In this document: positions 24,714 through 33,165 of the stretch, piece after piece
Layout: each line of letters starts with the position of its first letter
How positions within the stretch are numbered: the first letter of the stretch is position 1
NCBI GenBank assembly: GCA_944391055.1
Contig: CALXSF010000009.1
Coordinates: 28,201-92,200, forward strand
Length of the DNA: 64,000 nucleotides
Origin: an uncultured Kiritimatiellota bacterium
GTDB taxonomy: Bacteria; Verrucomicrobiota; Kiritimatiellia; RFP12; DVOR01
Direction: 5' to 3'
Program-made: the position numbers and the translations under genes
The notes under the pieces: generated by a model
What the model was told of the DNA's origin: nothing
The model's database searches: none
Seen by the model: the letters and a program-made list of their open reading frames with translations, nothing else

Positions 24714-26927
24714 ATGGACAGGAAGTTGTTGGAGGCGCCCGTGGGGCGTCTGTTCGCGCGTTATTTGTTCCCGACGGTGTGCGCCACGCTGGTGACGGCG
24801 GTCTATCTTTTCGCGGACACGGTGATGGTGGGGTATCGGCTCGGCGCGGAGGGTGTGGCGGCGCTGAACCTGATCGTGCCGCTGGAGTTCGGCTTCTTCG
24901 CGGTGGGGTCGCTGCTGGGCAACGGCGGGGGGATCTGCTTCACGCGGCGCCTGAGCCTGGGGGACGCGGCGGGGGCGCGGCGGCGCTTCGCCACGGCGGC
25001 GGCGCTGGGGGCGGCCTTCGCGGTCGCGGCGACGGCGCTGTCGCTGCTCTTCCTGCGGCCGCTGGCGGCGCACGTGCTGGGCGCCGGCGAGGGGGCGCTG
25101 CTGGAGGCGGCGGTGGAGTATGGCGTCTTCATCGCGGCGGGGTGCCCGGCCTTCGTGGCGGTGACGCTGCTGGCGCCGCTGCTGCGGCACGACCGCGCGC
25201 CGCGCCGCGCGATGGCGGGCGTGCTGGCGGGCGGGCTGGCGAACATCGCGCTCGACTGGCTCTTCCTGTATCCGCTGGGGTGGGGGCTGGCGGGGGCGGG
25301 GCTTTCGACGGCGTTGGGGGCGGCGCTTTCGGCGGGGATCATGCTGACGCACTTCCGCTGGCTGGGCCGGGGGCTGCGCTGGGCGCGGCCGTCGTGGCGC
25401 CTGGCGCCGGAGGTGGTCGGCTTCGGGGGCGGGGATTGCCTTCAGGAGCTGGCGGGGTGCGTCTCGGTGATGCTCTTCAACCGGCTGACGATGGCCTTCC
25501 TGGGCGAGGACGGGCTGGTGGTCTACGGCGTGGTGGCCAACTATCTGCTGGCGATGACGGCGCTCTTCAACGGCGTGGCCCAGGCGGCCCATCCGCTGAC
25601 GGCGGCGAACGCGGCGGCGGGGCGCCCGGCGCGCGCCCGGCGGGTGGTGGCGCTGGCGCTGCGCGTCGCGGGGGGCGCGGGCTCGGCGGCGGCGCTGGGG
25701 GCGTTGGCCGCGCCGGGGGCCTTTTTGCGGGCCTTCCTGCCGGCGGGGGAGGTGGCGGCGCTGCCGGCGGCGGCGACGGGCGCGCTCGCGACGGCGCTGC
25801 TGTGCCTGCCGCTGATGGGGGCGGCGCAGATCGCGACGTTGCAGCTGCCGGCGCTGGGGCGGCCGGGGCTGGGGGCCGCCTTCGCCTTCCTGCGCGGCGG
25901 CGTGCTACTGGCGGCCTTTGGGTGGGCGCTGGGGTGGGCGGTCGGGCCTTGGGGGGTGTGGTGGGCCTTCGCGGCGGCGGAGGCGGCAGTCCTGCCGGGG
26001 CTGCTGCTGGCCCTGCGCGGGTGGGGGCGCGCGCCGGGCGGGCGCTCAGGGAAAGGCGCAGTGGCCGCCGGCGCGGAGGGAGAGGTAGTGCGGGGGGATG
26101 TCGGGGCGGCCGAGGATGACGTGGTCGCGGAGGGGCACGCCGAGCACCTGCCCGGCGCGGATGAGGGCGCGGGTGGTCTCGATGTCCTGCGGGCTGGGGG
26201 TGACGTCGCCGGAGGGGTGGTTGTGGGCGACGATGATGCTGGAGGCGCCGAGGAGAAGGGCGCGCTGGAAGACGGTGGGGACGTCGATGAGCGTCTGGCT
26301 GCGCAGGCCGGAGGTGAGAAGCGCGGGTTTGCGGCCGATGAGGGCGCGGCGGTGGTCGAGGGCCAGCAGCCAGAAGCCCTCGCGCACGCAACGGGTCTGC
26401 TCGCCGAAGAAGTGGCGCGCGGCGTCGGAGGCGGTGAGGATGGGCTGCGCGAGCGCGCGGGGCGGGGGGCCGAAGACGCGGGCGCCGAACTCCAGGGCGG
26501 CGAGGAGGGTGGCGATCTTGTCGTCGCCGATGCCGCGGAGCCGGTCGGGGTGCTTGCGGACGTAGGCGCGGAGCTCGGCGTGGCCGTAGTTGCGCAGGGC
26601 GGTGAGGCCCTCGACGTCGAGGCCCTCGACGAAGGCCTGGGCGATCTCGGCGACGTTGCGGCCCTTGACGCCGGTGCGCAGGAGGATGGCCACGAGCTCG
26701 GCGTCGGTCATCGCCTCGCCGCCGAGGCGGAGGAGCCGCTCGCGGGGGCGGTCGTCGGCTGGGAGGTCGGTCATCCGCGGGGCGGCGGGCGGCGGGGGCG
26801 TCGGCTCGGGGGTCATGGCAGGGCCTCCCAGGCGGCGAGGACGCGCCCGGCGAGGGCGTCGATCCCCTCGCCCTCGGCGGCCTGGACCCAGGCGACGTCG
26901 AACTGCGTGCGGAGGAAGGACTCCTGA
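24714..26927 (+). CDS. MATE family efflux transporter, reading frame without a normal stop
   Basis: Residues 1-444 (24714 to about 26045) are a full MATE antiporter: FARYLFPTVCATLVTAVYLF, DTVMVGYRLGAEGVAALNL (both typical first-bundle motifs) and a complete second bundle. No stop occurs in this frame until 26927, so the literal ORF gains about 293 residues that are the antisense of all of radC and the end of miaA, and look like noise. Stops in the other two frames at 26088 and 26119 would give the family's normal 450-470 residues. Either a sequencing or real frameshift, or stop loss. GGAGG lies seven bases before the ATG. Treat the part after 26045 as doubtful. Confidence 0.7.
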   Translation: MDRKLLEAPVGRLFARYLFPTVCATLVTAVYLFADTVMVGYRLGAEGVAALNLIVPLEFGFFAVGSLLGNGGGICFTRRLSLGDAAGARRRFATAAALGAAFAVAATALSLLFLRPLAAHVLGAGEGALLEAAVEYGVFIAAGCPAFVAVTLLAPLLRHDRAPRRAMAGVLAGGLANIALDWLFLYPLGWGLAGAGLSTALGAALSAGIMLTHFRWLGRGLRWARPSWRLAPEVVGFGGGDCLQELAGCVSVMLFNRLTMAFLGEDGLVVYGVVANYLLAMTALFNGVAQAAHPLTAANAAAGRPARARRVVALALRVAGGAGSAAALGALAAPGAFLRAFLPAGEVAALPAAATGALATALLCLPLMGAAQIATLQLPALGRPGLGAAFAFLRGGVLLAAFGWALGWAVGPWGVWWAFAAAEAAVLPGLLLALRGWGRAPGGRSGKGAVAAGAEGEVVRGDVGAAEDDVVAEGHAEHLPGADEGAGGLDVLRAGGDVAGGVVVGDDDAGGAEEKGALEDGGDVDERLAAQAGGEKRGFAADEGAAVVEGQQPEALAHATGLLAEEVARGVGGGEDGLRERAGRGAEDAGAELQGGEEGGDLVVADAAEPVGVLADVGAELGVAVVAQGGEALDVEALDEGLGDLGDVAALDAGAQEDGHELGVGHRLAAEAEEPLAGAVVGWEVGHPRGGGRRGRRLGGHGRASQAARTRPARASIPSPSAAWTQATSNCVRRKDS
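26046..26816 (-). CDS. radC: RadC family JAB/MPN-domain protein
   Basis: 256 aa. N-terminal helix-hairpin-helix part (PRERLLRLGGEAMTDAELVA) and a C-terminal RadC/DUF2466 domain with the metal motif HNHPSGDVTPSPQD. RadC was once linked to DNA repair; its real role is not settled. ATG 26816 overlaps the miaA stop (ATGA), so it ends the mraY-lspA-miaA-radC operon. Its stop falls where the homology of the convergent MATE gene ends. Confidence 0.92.
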   Translation of the reverse strand: MTPEPTPPPPAAPRMTDLPADDRPRERLLRLGGEAMTDAELVAILLRTGVKGRNVAEIAQAFVEGLDVEGLTALRNYGHAELRAYVRKHPDRLRGIGDDKIATLLAALEFGARVFGPPPRALAQPILTASDAARHFFGEQTRCVREGFWLLALDHRRALIGRKPALLTSGLRSQTLIDVPTVFQRALLLGASSIIVAHNHPSGDVTPSPQDIETTRALIRAGQVLGVPLRDHVILGRPDIPPHYLSLRAGGHCAFP

Positions 26928-27700
26928 CGGCGGGCGAGCTGGCGGGTCCGGACGATGGTGCGCTCGCGGGCCTGGGCCTCGGTGAGGGCGCCGTCGAGGA
27001 GCGCGAGGGCCTCGGCGTAGCCGATGGCCTGGGCGGCGGTGCGGGACCAGCGGGGGAAGCGGCGGCGGAGCCCGCGCGCCTCGTCGGGGAGGCCCTGGGC
27101 GTACATCGCGTCGACGCGCGCGGCGATGCGGGCGTGGAGCTCGGGCCTGGGGCGGGTGAGGGCGACGAGGCGGGGGCGCGCGGAGGCGGCCCAGCGGGTG
27201 GGGAGGGGACGGCCGGATTCGAGGATCTCGAGGGCGCGGACGAGGCGGCGGGGGTTGCGCGCGTCGGCGACGCGGGCGCCGTGGGCCTCGAGGCGCGCGC
27301 GGAGGGCCTCGGGGGGGAGGGCCTCGAGGCGGGCGCGGAGGGCGGGGTCGGCGGGGGGCGCGGGGTCGAGCCCGCGGAGGAGGGCGGCGAAGTAGAGCCC
27401 CGTGCCGCCGACGGCGAGGAGGGGTGCGCCGGCCGCGTCGGCCTCGGCCTGGGCGGCGCGGGCCTCGTTGAGCCAGGCGCCGGCGGAGAAGTCGCGGTCG
27501 GGGTCCACGCAGTCGAGCCCGCGATAGGCGAAGCGGGCGCGTTCGTCGGGGGTGGGCTTGGCGGTGCCGACGTCCATGCCGCGGTAGACGAGCATGGCGT
27601 CGGCGGAGAGGAGGCGCGCGCCCAAGCGCCCGGCGAGGGCGTGGGCCAGGGCGGTCTTGCCGGTGGCGGTGGCGCCGGCGAGGCAGAGCAGGCGGCTCAT
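26813..27700 (-). CDS. miaA: tRNA dimethylallyltransferase
   Basis: 295 aa. P-loop GATATGKTALA near the N-terminus, LLSADAMLVYRGMDVGTAKP (the DSxQxY-like site, here D-A-M-L-V-Y) and AVGGTGLYF. It adds the dimethylallyl group to A37, the substrate for MiaB. The usual D-S-x-Q is D-A-x-L here, a departure worth noting, while the rest of the fold is intact. ATGA overlaps join it to lspA before and radC after. Confidence 0.92.
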   Translation of the reverse strand: MSRLLCLAGATATGKTALAHALAGRLGARLLSADAMLVYRGMDVGTAKPTPDERARFAYRGLDCVDPDRDFSAGAWLNEARAAQAEADAAGAPLLAVGGTGLYFAALLRGLDPAPPADPALRARLEALPPEALRARLEAHGARVADARNPRRLVRALEILESGRPLPTRWAASARPRLVALTRPRPELHARIAARVDAMYAQGLPDEARGLRRRFPRWSRTAAQAIGYAEALALLDGALTEAQARERTIVRTRQLARRQESFLRTQFDVAWVQAAEGEGIDALAGRVLAAWEALP

Positions 27701-28170
27701 GGGGCGGGGGGCGCGGCGCGGTCGGCGCGCCATTGGAGGAGGATGAGGGCGAAGACGGCGAGGCAGATGGCGCTGTCGGCGACGTTGAAGCAGGGGAAGT
27801 GGGCGTCGCCCCAGTGGCAGTCGACGAAGTCGACCACGTAGCCCAGGCGGAGGCGGTCGATCAGGTTGCCGACGATGCCCGCGAGCAGGAGCCCGCCCAG
27901 CGGGGGCGCCCAGCGGTGCGGCCCGAAGAGGCGCCGCCAGAAGAGGAGGCAGCCCAGCACGGCCAGCGCGCCGAAGCCCGCCAGCCACAGCTGGGCGCCC
28001 TGGAAGAGCCCCCAGGCGGCGCCGTGGTTGCGGACGTAGGTGAGGCTGAGGACGGGGAGGAGGGGGTGGCTCTCGCCCAGCGCGAAGGCACGCTCCACCC
28101 AGACCTTGCTGGCCTGGTCGAGCGCGAGCGTGGGGAGGAAGACGGCGAGGGCGGTGAGAAGCGCGCGCAT
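27697..28170 (-). CDS. lspA: Lipoprotein signal peptidase (signal peptidase II)
   Basis: 157 aa, four transmembrane helices. DQASK near the N-terminus, NHGAAWGLF, and the two catalytic aspartates in NLIDRLRLG and FNVADSAI. It removes the signal peptide from diacylglyceryl-modified prolipoproteins, several of which are encoded in this window. Three bases after mraY and overlapping miaA by four. Confidence 0.96.
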   Translation of the reverse strand: MRALLTALAVFLPTLALDQASKVWVERAFALGESHPLLPVLSLTYVRNHGAAWGLFQGAQLWLAGFGALAVLGCLLFWRRLFGPHRWAPPLGGLLLAGIVGNLIDRLRLGYVVDFVDCHWGDAHFPCFNVADSAICLAVFALILLQWRADRAAPPAP

Positions 28171-28173
28171 GGG

Positions 28174-29316
28174 TCAGCGGACCTTGACGAAGAGGAGGAA
28201 GAGGATGGGGAGGAGGAGGGATTGGAGGAGGAGGAAGCGGATGACGACCTGCTGCCCGGACCAGCCCAGCTTTTTGCGGCAGTGGTCGTGCAGCGGGAAG
28301 GTGAAGGCGAAGAAGAGGCGCTGCAGCGGCGTGGGGCGCGCGCCGGGCAGGGGCCGCGCCACGGGGTGCCCGGCCAGGCGCAGCAGGCGCAGGCAGGCGA
28401 GCTTGACCAGCCCCAGCCCGCCGTTGATGAGGAGCATCGGGGCGACGACGAGGATGACGCAGAGGTTGCCCGTGGCCAGCGCGGCCACGCCGATGACCAT
28501 CCCGAACATCCGCGAGCCCGCGTCGCCCATCATCAGGCTGGAGGGGTAGCAGTTGTACCAGAGGTAGGCGGCCATGGCCCCGGCGAAGATGACGGTGAGG
28601 ACGGCCCACTTCGCCGCGGAGTTGCTGTGGGGGATGAGGAGGTAATCGGCCACCGTGGCGTGGCCGACGACGACGTAGAGCAGGATCGTCAGGGCCGCGA
28701 GGGAGAGGAGGGTGAGGAGCCCGGCCAGGCCGTCGATGCCGTCGGAGCAGTTGGTGGTGTTGATGGCGCCGAAGAGGAGCGCGCCGGCCACCGGCACGTA
28801 GAGCCAGGCGGGCATGAGCGTCTCGGCGCGGGTGAAGGGCCACCACGTGGGCACGGGCTGGCCGCGGCAGAGCAGCCAGGCGCAGAGGAGCGAGACGGCC
28901 GCGTCGAAGAGCCCTTTGCGCAGGCCGCCCCAGGGGATGTCGGCGCGGTCGTCGAGCCAGCCCGAGAGCATGCAGAGGTAGACGCAGAGGATGACCCCGG
29001 CGTCCCAGAGCGACTCCCAGGCGTAGATGGGGAAGAAGAGGCCCAGCGCCGGCAGGATGAGCATCGCCATCGGGAAGCCCGCGCCGGTGGGCTTGCCCGC
29101 GCCCTCCGCGCCGCCGGAGACCGCCACGGTGCGGCCCTCGGCCGTGCGCACGGCCTTGCCGCGGTCGCGCGGGAGCCATTTGGCCGTGCGCGGCAGGAAG
29201 AGCCACACCGCCAGCGCCGCGAGCGCCGCGCCGCCCCCCATCATGACCATGTGCGATTGCAGGAGGCGGAAGGGCCCCCAGACGTCTTTCAGGAACTCGC
29301 TGAGGAAGTAGAACAT
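28174..29316 (-). CDS. mraY: Phospho-N-acetylmuramoyl-pentapeptide transferase
   Basis: 380 aa polytopic membrane enzyme that makes lipid I from UDP-MurNAc-pentapeptide and undecaprenyl phosphate. GWLDDRADI carries the Asp pair, NCSDGIDGLAGLLT the third motif, and MGDAGSRMFG and PLHDHCRKKLGW the late cytoplasmic loops (the final HHH-like box reads HDH). About ten helices. It is not in a mur/fts cluster; it heads an operon with lspA, miaA and radC. Its promoter is six bases from the ATG. Confidence 0.93.
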   Translation of the reverse strand: MFYFLSEFLKDVWGPFRLLQSHMVMMGGGAALAALAVWLFLPRTAKWLPRDRGKAVRTAEGRTVAVSGGAEGAGKPTGAGFPMAMLILPALGLFFPIYAWESLWDAGVILCVYLCMLSGWLDDRADIPWGGLRKGLFDAAVSLLCAWLLCRGQPVPTWWPFTRAETLMPAWLYVPVAGALLFGAINTTNCSDGIDGLAGLLTLLSLAALTILLYVVVGHATVADYLLIPHSNSAAKWAVLTVIFAGAMAAYLWYNCYPSSLMMGDAGSRMFGMVIGVAALATGNLCVILVVAPMLLINGGLGLVKLACLRLLRLAGHPVARPLPGARPTPLQRLFFAFTFPLHDHCRKKLGWSGQQVVIRFLLLQSLLLPILFLLFVKVR

Positions 29317-29322
29317 GGCCTT

Positions 29323-29331
29323 ATTATAGCA
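29323..29331 (-). promoter_or_regulatory. Promoter of the mraY-lspA-miaA-radC operon (leaderless type)
   Basis: TGC-TATAAT, then AAGGCC, then the ATG at 29316. The near-consensus -10 leaves no room for a 5' leader. Confidence 0.65.
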
Positions 29332-29355
29332 GAACGCCGCCGCCGCCCGGGGCGC

Positions 29356-29381
29356 GAAAAGGCCGCCCGGATCGGGCGGCC
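29356..29381 (-). terminator. Terminator of the aminoethylphosphonate operon
   Basis: GGCCGCCCG/CGGGCGGCC stem with a short loop, followed on the minus strand by TTTTCG, about 28 bases after the phnW stop. Confidence 0.7.
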
Positions 29382-29408
29382 GGGGACGGGGCCTCTTTGG
29401 GCCCGCGC

Positions 29409-30515
29409 TTAGTTCTCGGAAGGATGGTCCGTGAGAAAGTCGGAGAGGATGGAGGCGACGTTGAGGATGTCGGCCTCGTAGATCTCGCCGATGTTGCCGA
29501 GGCGGAAGGTGTCGGCGTCGAGGAGTTTGCCGGGGTAGATGGCGTAGCCGCGGGCCTTGACGTAGTCGTACATCTCCCGGAAGGCGAAGGTGTGGCCCTC
29601 GGGGTAGAAGAAGGTGGTGATGATGGGGCCTTGGACGGCGGGGTCAAGGTAGGGGCGGAAGCCGAGGTCGGCGAGTTTCTTGATGAGCAGGCGGTTGTTG
29701 GCGCGGTAGCGGGCGGCGCGGGCGGGGATGCCGCCCTCGTCGTCGAGCTCGTCGAGGGCCTTGGCGAAGGCGAGGACGGCGTGGGTGGGGGAGGTGAAGC
29801 GCCACTTGCCGTCGCGGTCCATCCCCTTCCACTGGTCGTAGAGGTCGAGGGAGAGGGAGCGGGCCTTGCCTTTGGAGGCCTCGAGGCGGCGGCGGTCGCA
29901 GATGATGAAGCAGAAGCCGGGGACGCCCTGCACGCATTTGTTGGCGGAGGAGACGAGGAAGTCGATGCCGAGGGCGGGGACGTCGATGTCGACGCCGGCG
30001 AAGGAGCTCATGGCGTCGACGACGAGGGTCTTGCCGGCGTCCTTGGCGAGGCGCGCGAGGGTGGGCAGGTCGTTGAGGATGCCGGTGGTGGTCTCGCTGT
30101 GGACGAGGGCGACGGTGGTGAGGGCGGGGTCGTCGCGGAGGGCCTGGGCGACGCGCGTGGGGTCGGGCGAGCGGTCGAGGGGGAAGGAGAGGAGGGTGTG
30201 GGGGAGGGCGGCGTGGCGGGCGATGTCGCCCATGCGCTCGCCGTAGGCGCCGTTGGCGAGGATGAGGAGCTTGTCGTCGGGGCCGACGACGGAGGTGAGG
30301 ACGGCCTCGACGCCGAAGGTGCCGCTGCCTTGGAGGAGGACGGCGGTGTGGGTGGTCTCGGGGGCGTGGGCGAGGGCGAGGAGGCGTTTGCGGATGCGCT
30401 GGGTGATGCGCTTGTAGTCGTCGTCCCACGTGCAGTGGTCGAAGAGCATCTCGCGCTTGACGGCGTCGGTGGTGGTGAGGGGGCCGGGCGTGAGGAGTTT
30501 GTAGGGGCGGAGCAT
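29409..30515 (-). CDS. phnW: 2-aminoethylphosphonate:pyruvate transaminase
   Basis: 368 aa class V PLP aminotransferase. LLTPGPLTTTDAVK opens the protein, HSETTTGILNDL and VVDAMSSFAG line the cofactor site, and SSANKCVQGVPG carries Lys193, the PLP lysine. It turns 2-aminoethylphosphonate plus pyruvate into phosphonoacetaldehyde plus alanine. The next enzyme (PhnX hydrolase, or PhnY/PhnA) is not within the window. Last gene of the uptake operon, 26 bases after the binding-protein gene. Confidence 0.92.
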   Translation of the reverse strand: MLRPYKLLTPGPLTTTDAVKREMLFDHCTWDDDYKRITQRIRKRLLALAHAPETTHTAVLLQGSGTFGVEAVLTSVVGPDDKLLILANGAYGERMGDIARHAALPHTLLSFPLDRSPDPTRVAQALRDDPALTTVALVHSETTTGILNDLPTLARLAKDAGKTLVVDAMSSFAGVDIDVPALGIDFLVSSANKCVQGVPGFCFIICDRRRLEASKGKARSLSLDLYDQWKGMDRDGKWRFTSPTHAVLAFAKALDELDDEGGIPARAARYRANNRLLIKKLADLGFRPYLDPAVQGPIITTFFYPEGHTFAFREMYDYVKARGYAIYPGKLLDADTFRLGNIGEIYEADILNVASILSDFLTDHPSEN

Positions 30516-30541
30516 GGGGGGCCTTTCCGTTTTCGGCGGGT

Positions 30542-31534
30542 TCAGCGGCGGGCGCGTGCGCGCGCCTCGTCGGCAAGGGTCTGGTGATGGGCGAGGAGGA
30601 CGGTGGTGAGGGGCTGGGGGAAGACGCGGGGGAGGGCCGGGCGCCCGGCGGCCTCGGCCGCCTCGCCGTGGTAGAGGGGCGTGGGATAGGTCTTGAGGAG
30701 GGCGGGGCGGGCGCGGAGGAGGCAGCGGGCGACGGGGAGGGCCCGGGCGTTGGCGGCGGGGCCCTTGTCCACGACCGCGAGGGACTCGGTGAGGGCGTAG
30801 GTGCCCTCGGCGGGGTCGATGACGTCGATGGGCATGCCGCGGGCCTTGTCGGCGAGCGCCTGGTGGCGGAGGCCGAAGCCGAGGGCGACCTCGCCGGCGC
30901 GGACCTTGCGCAGGGGCGCGGCGCCGGCGCTCTCGACGTGGGGGCCGGCGTTGCGGTAGATGCCGGCGAGGACGTCGGTGGCGCCCGCCTCGCCGTAGGC
31001 GGCGACGAGGGCCTGCATGAGCAGCCAGGCGGTGGAGGAGCTGCGCAGGTCGGTGACCGAGACGAAACCTGCGTAGACGGGGTCGGCCAGGTCCTTCAGG
31101 CTCTTTGGGCGGGGGAGCGCGTGCTCCTCCAGCATCCGGAGGTTGGCGATGATGGCGCCCTCCTGCGCGGTGAGGGGGCGGAAGCGCGCGTCGTCGCCGG
31201 CGAGGGGGCGGGGCCCGCCGAAGTCGAGCGCGGCGAACATGGGGTGGACGGCCTGGGCGCTCTCGAGGGCGTAGGTGCTCATGGTGACGATGTCAGACTC
31301 GATGGCCTTGCCCTCGGCCAGGAGTTTGCCGCTGAGCTCGGCGGTGCCGAGGGTCTGGATGAGGTAGCGCCCGCGGAAGCCGCCCTCGTCGAGGGCCTGG
31401 CGGAGCGCGGCGACGACCTCGGCGTCGGCGTTCGAGGCGATGACGACGCGCCCGTCCGAGCCGCCGCAGCCGGCGGCGAGCAGGGCGAGGGCGGCGAGGG
31501 CGGGGAGGAGGCGGGTGCGGGGACGGTTTCTCAT
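30542..31534 (-). CDS. ABC transporter substrate-binding lipoprotein, probably for 2-aminoethylphosphonate
   Basis: 330 aa. Lipobox LAAGC (Cys23) and a type II periplasmic binding fold of the iron/AEP class (VVIASNADAEVVAALRQA at the start; SVTDLRSSSTAW in the centre). The substrate is inferred from the next gene, phnW, and the layout of known PhnSTUV systems. Start overlaps the permease stop by four bases (ATGA). Confidence 0.8.
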   Translation of the reverse strand: MRNRPRTRLLPALAALALLAAGCGGSDGRVVIASNADAEVVAALRQALDEGGFRGRYLIQTLGTAELSGKLLAEGKAIESDIVTMSTYALESAQAVHPMFAALDFGGPRPLAGDDARFRPLTAQEGAIIANLRMLEEHALPRPKSLKDLADPVYAGFVSVTDLRSSSTAWLLMQALVAAYGEAGATDVLAGIYRNAGPHVESAGAAPLRKVRAGEVALGFGLRHQALADKARGMPIDVIDPAEGTYALTESLAVVDKGPAANARALPVARCLLRARPALLKTYPTPLYHGEAAEAAGRPALPRVFPQPLTTVLLAHHQTLADEARARARR

Positions 31535-33165
31535 GGCAGGGAGCGGCGCGCGGCGCGGCGGGTGGCCACGCGGCAGAGCGCGGTGGCCAGGAGGTTGACG
31601 AGCAGGATGAGAAGGGAGAGGACGAAGATGTCGTCGAAGCGGGCGAAGTGCTGGAGCTCCTTGATCTTGGAGGTGATGACGGCGGTGCGCGCGCCGGCCA
31701 CGAAGATGACGGCGCTGACCGTGACCATGGCGTTGACGAAGCAATAGGCGAAGACGGCCACGAGGGCGTCGCGCGCGTTGGGGGTGACCACGCGCAGGAC
31801 GGTGCGCAGCCACGTGTCGCCCATCAGCATCCCGGTGGCCTCCCAGCGGGCGTTGAGCTTCTCGAGCGCGCCCTTCATCATCAGGTAGGGCGCGCTGAGG
31901 AAGTGGAAGGTGTTGCAGAGGATGACCAGCGCGAGGGTGTGGCTGAGCGGCGTGCCGGAGAAGACCAGCAGGAAGGCGATGCCCAGCACCATGCCCGGCA
32001 CGCAGCCCGAGACCGTCGCCGCCGCGCCGATCAGGGTCTTGGCGGGGCGGGGGAGCGCGCCGCGCACGGTGACGAGGGCGGCGGCGTAGGCCAGGAGGGT
32101 GCAGAGCGCGGCGGTGCCGAGGGCCGCGGCCAGGGAGTTGGCGCAGACCAGGCGCAGGCCCGGGTCGGCGAAGACGTCGGCCACGTGCCGAAGGGTCGGC
32201 GTCAGCGCGTAGGGCCAGGCCTCGACGAAGGGGACCAGCGCCACCGTGCAGAAGAGGGTGAGCGTGAACAGGGCGGCGAGGAGCCCCGCCGCGGCGCACA
32301 GCGCGTCGCGCGCCGGGCAGGGGGGCGGCGGCAGGTCGTCCGCCGGCCTGTCGTAGCGCACCTCGGCGCGCTCCAGGCGGCGCAGCAGCAGAAAGCCGAG
32401 GACGGAGGGCAGGAGCATGCAGACGGCGATGGCCGCGCCCACGCCGAAGTCGGGGAGGCTGCCGAGCATCCGCTCGTAGAGCAGCCCGGCGACGGTCTTG
32501 TAGGCGCCGCCCACGGAGGCCGGCACGCCGAAATCCGTGAAGGCCAGGAAGAAACTCTGCACGAAGGCCGCCGCCAGCGGCCCGGCGAGGGGGCGCAGCA
32601 GGGTGGTGCGGAAGGCGCGCCACGGGCTGTCGCCCATCAGCCGGGCGACGGCGCCGTAGCGGCGGTCCACGTAGCCGAGCGCGTTGCGGATGAGCAGGAA
32701 GGCGATGGGGAGGACGTAGACGACGTAGCCCAGCGTCAGCCCCCCGAGGCCGTAGATGTCGAAGGGCTGCCACCCCAGCAGGCGCGTGACCAGCCCCTGG
32801 CGGCCGAGGGCGTAGACGATGGCGAAGCCATAGGTGATCGTCGGCAGGAGCATCGGGAGCGTCGTCAGCGCCGAGACCGCCGCGCGGAACCAGCGCGGCA
32901 GGCGCGAGCAGCGCGCGGCGTAGGCCAGCAGGAAGCCCGCCGGGGTGGCGATGGCCGCCGCCAGCCCCGCCGCCAGCACGCTGTTGAGCAGCGCCTCGGG
33001 CAGCGCGCCGCCGCGGAAGGCGGCCGCCCACGCGCCCAGCCCAGTCCCCTGGCCCGCCGCGCCCATCAGCGAGCGCGCCGCCACCGCCCCCACCGGCAAC
33101 GCCAAAAAGAGCGCCGCCGCCCCCGCGACCAGCCAGAAGGCCGCCCAAGGCCCGCGCGCGCTCAT
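31531..33165 (-). CDS. ABC transporter permease, two fused membrane domains (PhnU-PhnV-like)
   Basis: 544 aa with two binding-protein-dependent permease domains in one chain, about 12 helices. Domain 1 spans about residues 50-260 and domain 2 about 340-530. The EAA-like loops are near YVDRRYGAVARLMGDSPW and LEKLNARWEATGMLMGDTW. Separate PhnU and PhnV subunits are common elsewhere; here one protein supplies both. Coupled to the ATPase gene upstream and the binding protein downstream by ATGA overlaps. Confidence 0.87.
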   Translation of the reverse strand: MSARGPWAAFWLVAGAAALFLALPVGAVAARSLMGAAGQGTGLGAWAAAFRGGALPEALLNSVLAAGLAAAIATPAGFLLAYAARCSRLPRWFRAAVSALTTLPMLLPTITYGFAIVYALGRQGLVTRLLGWQPFDIYGLGGLTLGYVVYVLPIAFLLIRNALGYVDRRYGAVARLMGDSPWRAFRTTLLRPLAGPLAAAFVQSFFLAFTDFGVPASVGGAYKTVAGLLYERMLGSLPDFGVGAAIAVCMLLPSVLGFLLLRRLERAEVRYDRPADDLPPPPCPARDALCAAAGLLAALFTLTLFCTVALVPFVEAWPYALTPTLRHVADVFADPGLRLVCANSLAAALGTAALCTLLAYAAALVTVRGALPRPAKTLIGAAATVSGCVPGMVLGIAFLLVFSGTPLSHTLALVILCNTFHFLSAPYLMMKGALEKLNARWEATGMLMGDTWLRTVLRVVTPNARDALVAVFAYCFVNAMVTVSAVIFVAGARTAVITSKIKELQHFARFDDIFVLSLLILLVNLLATALCRVATRRAARRSLP

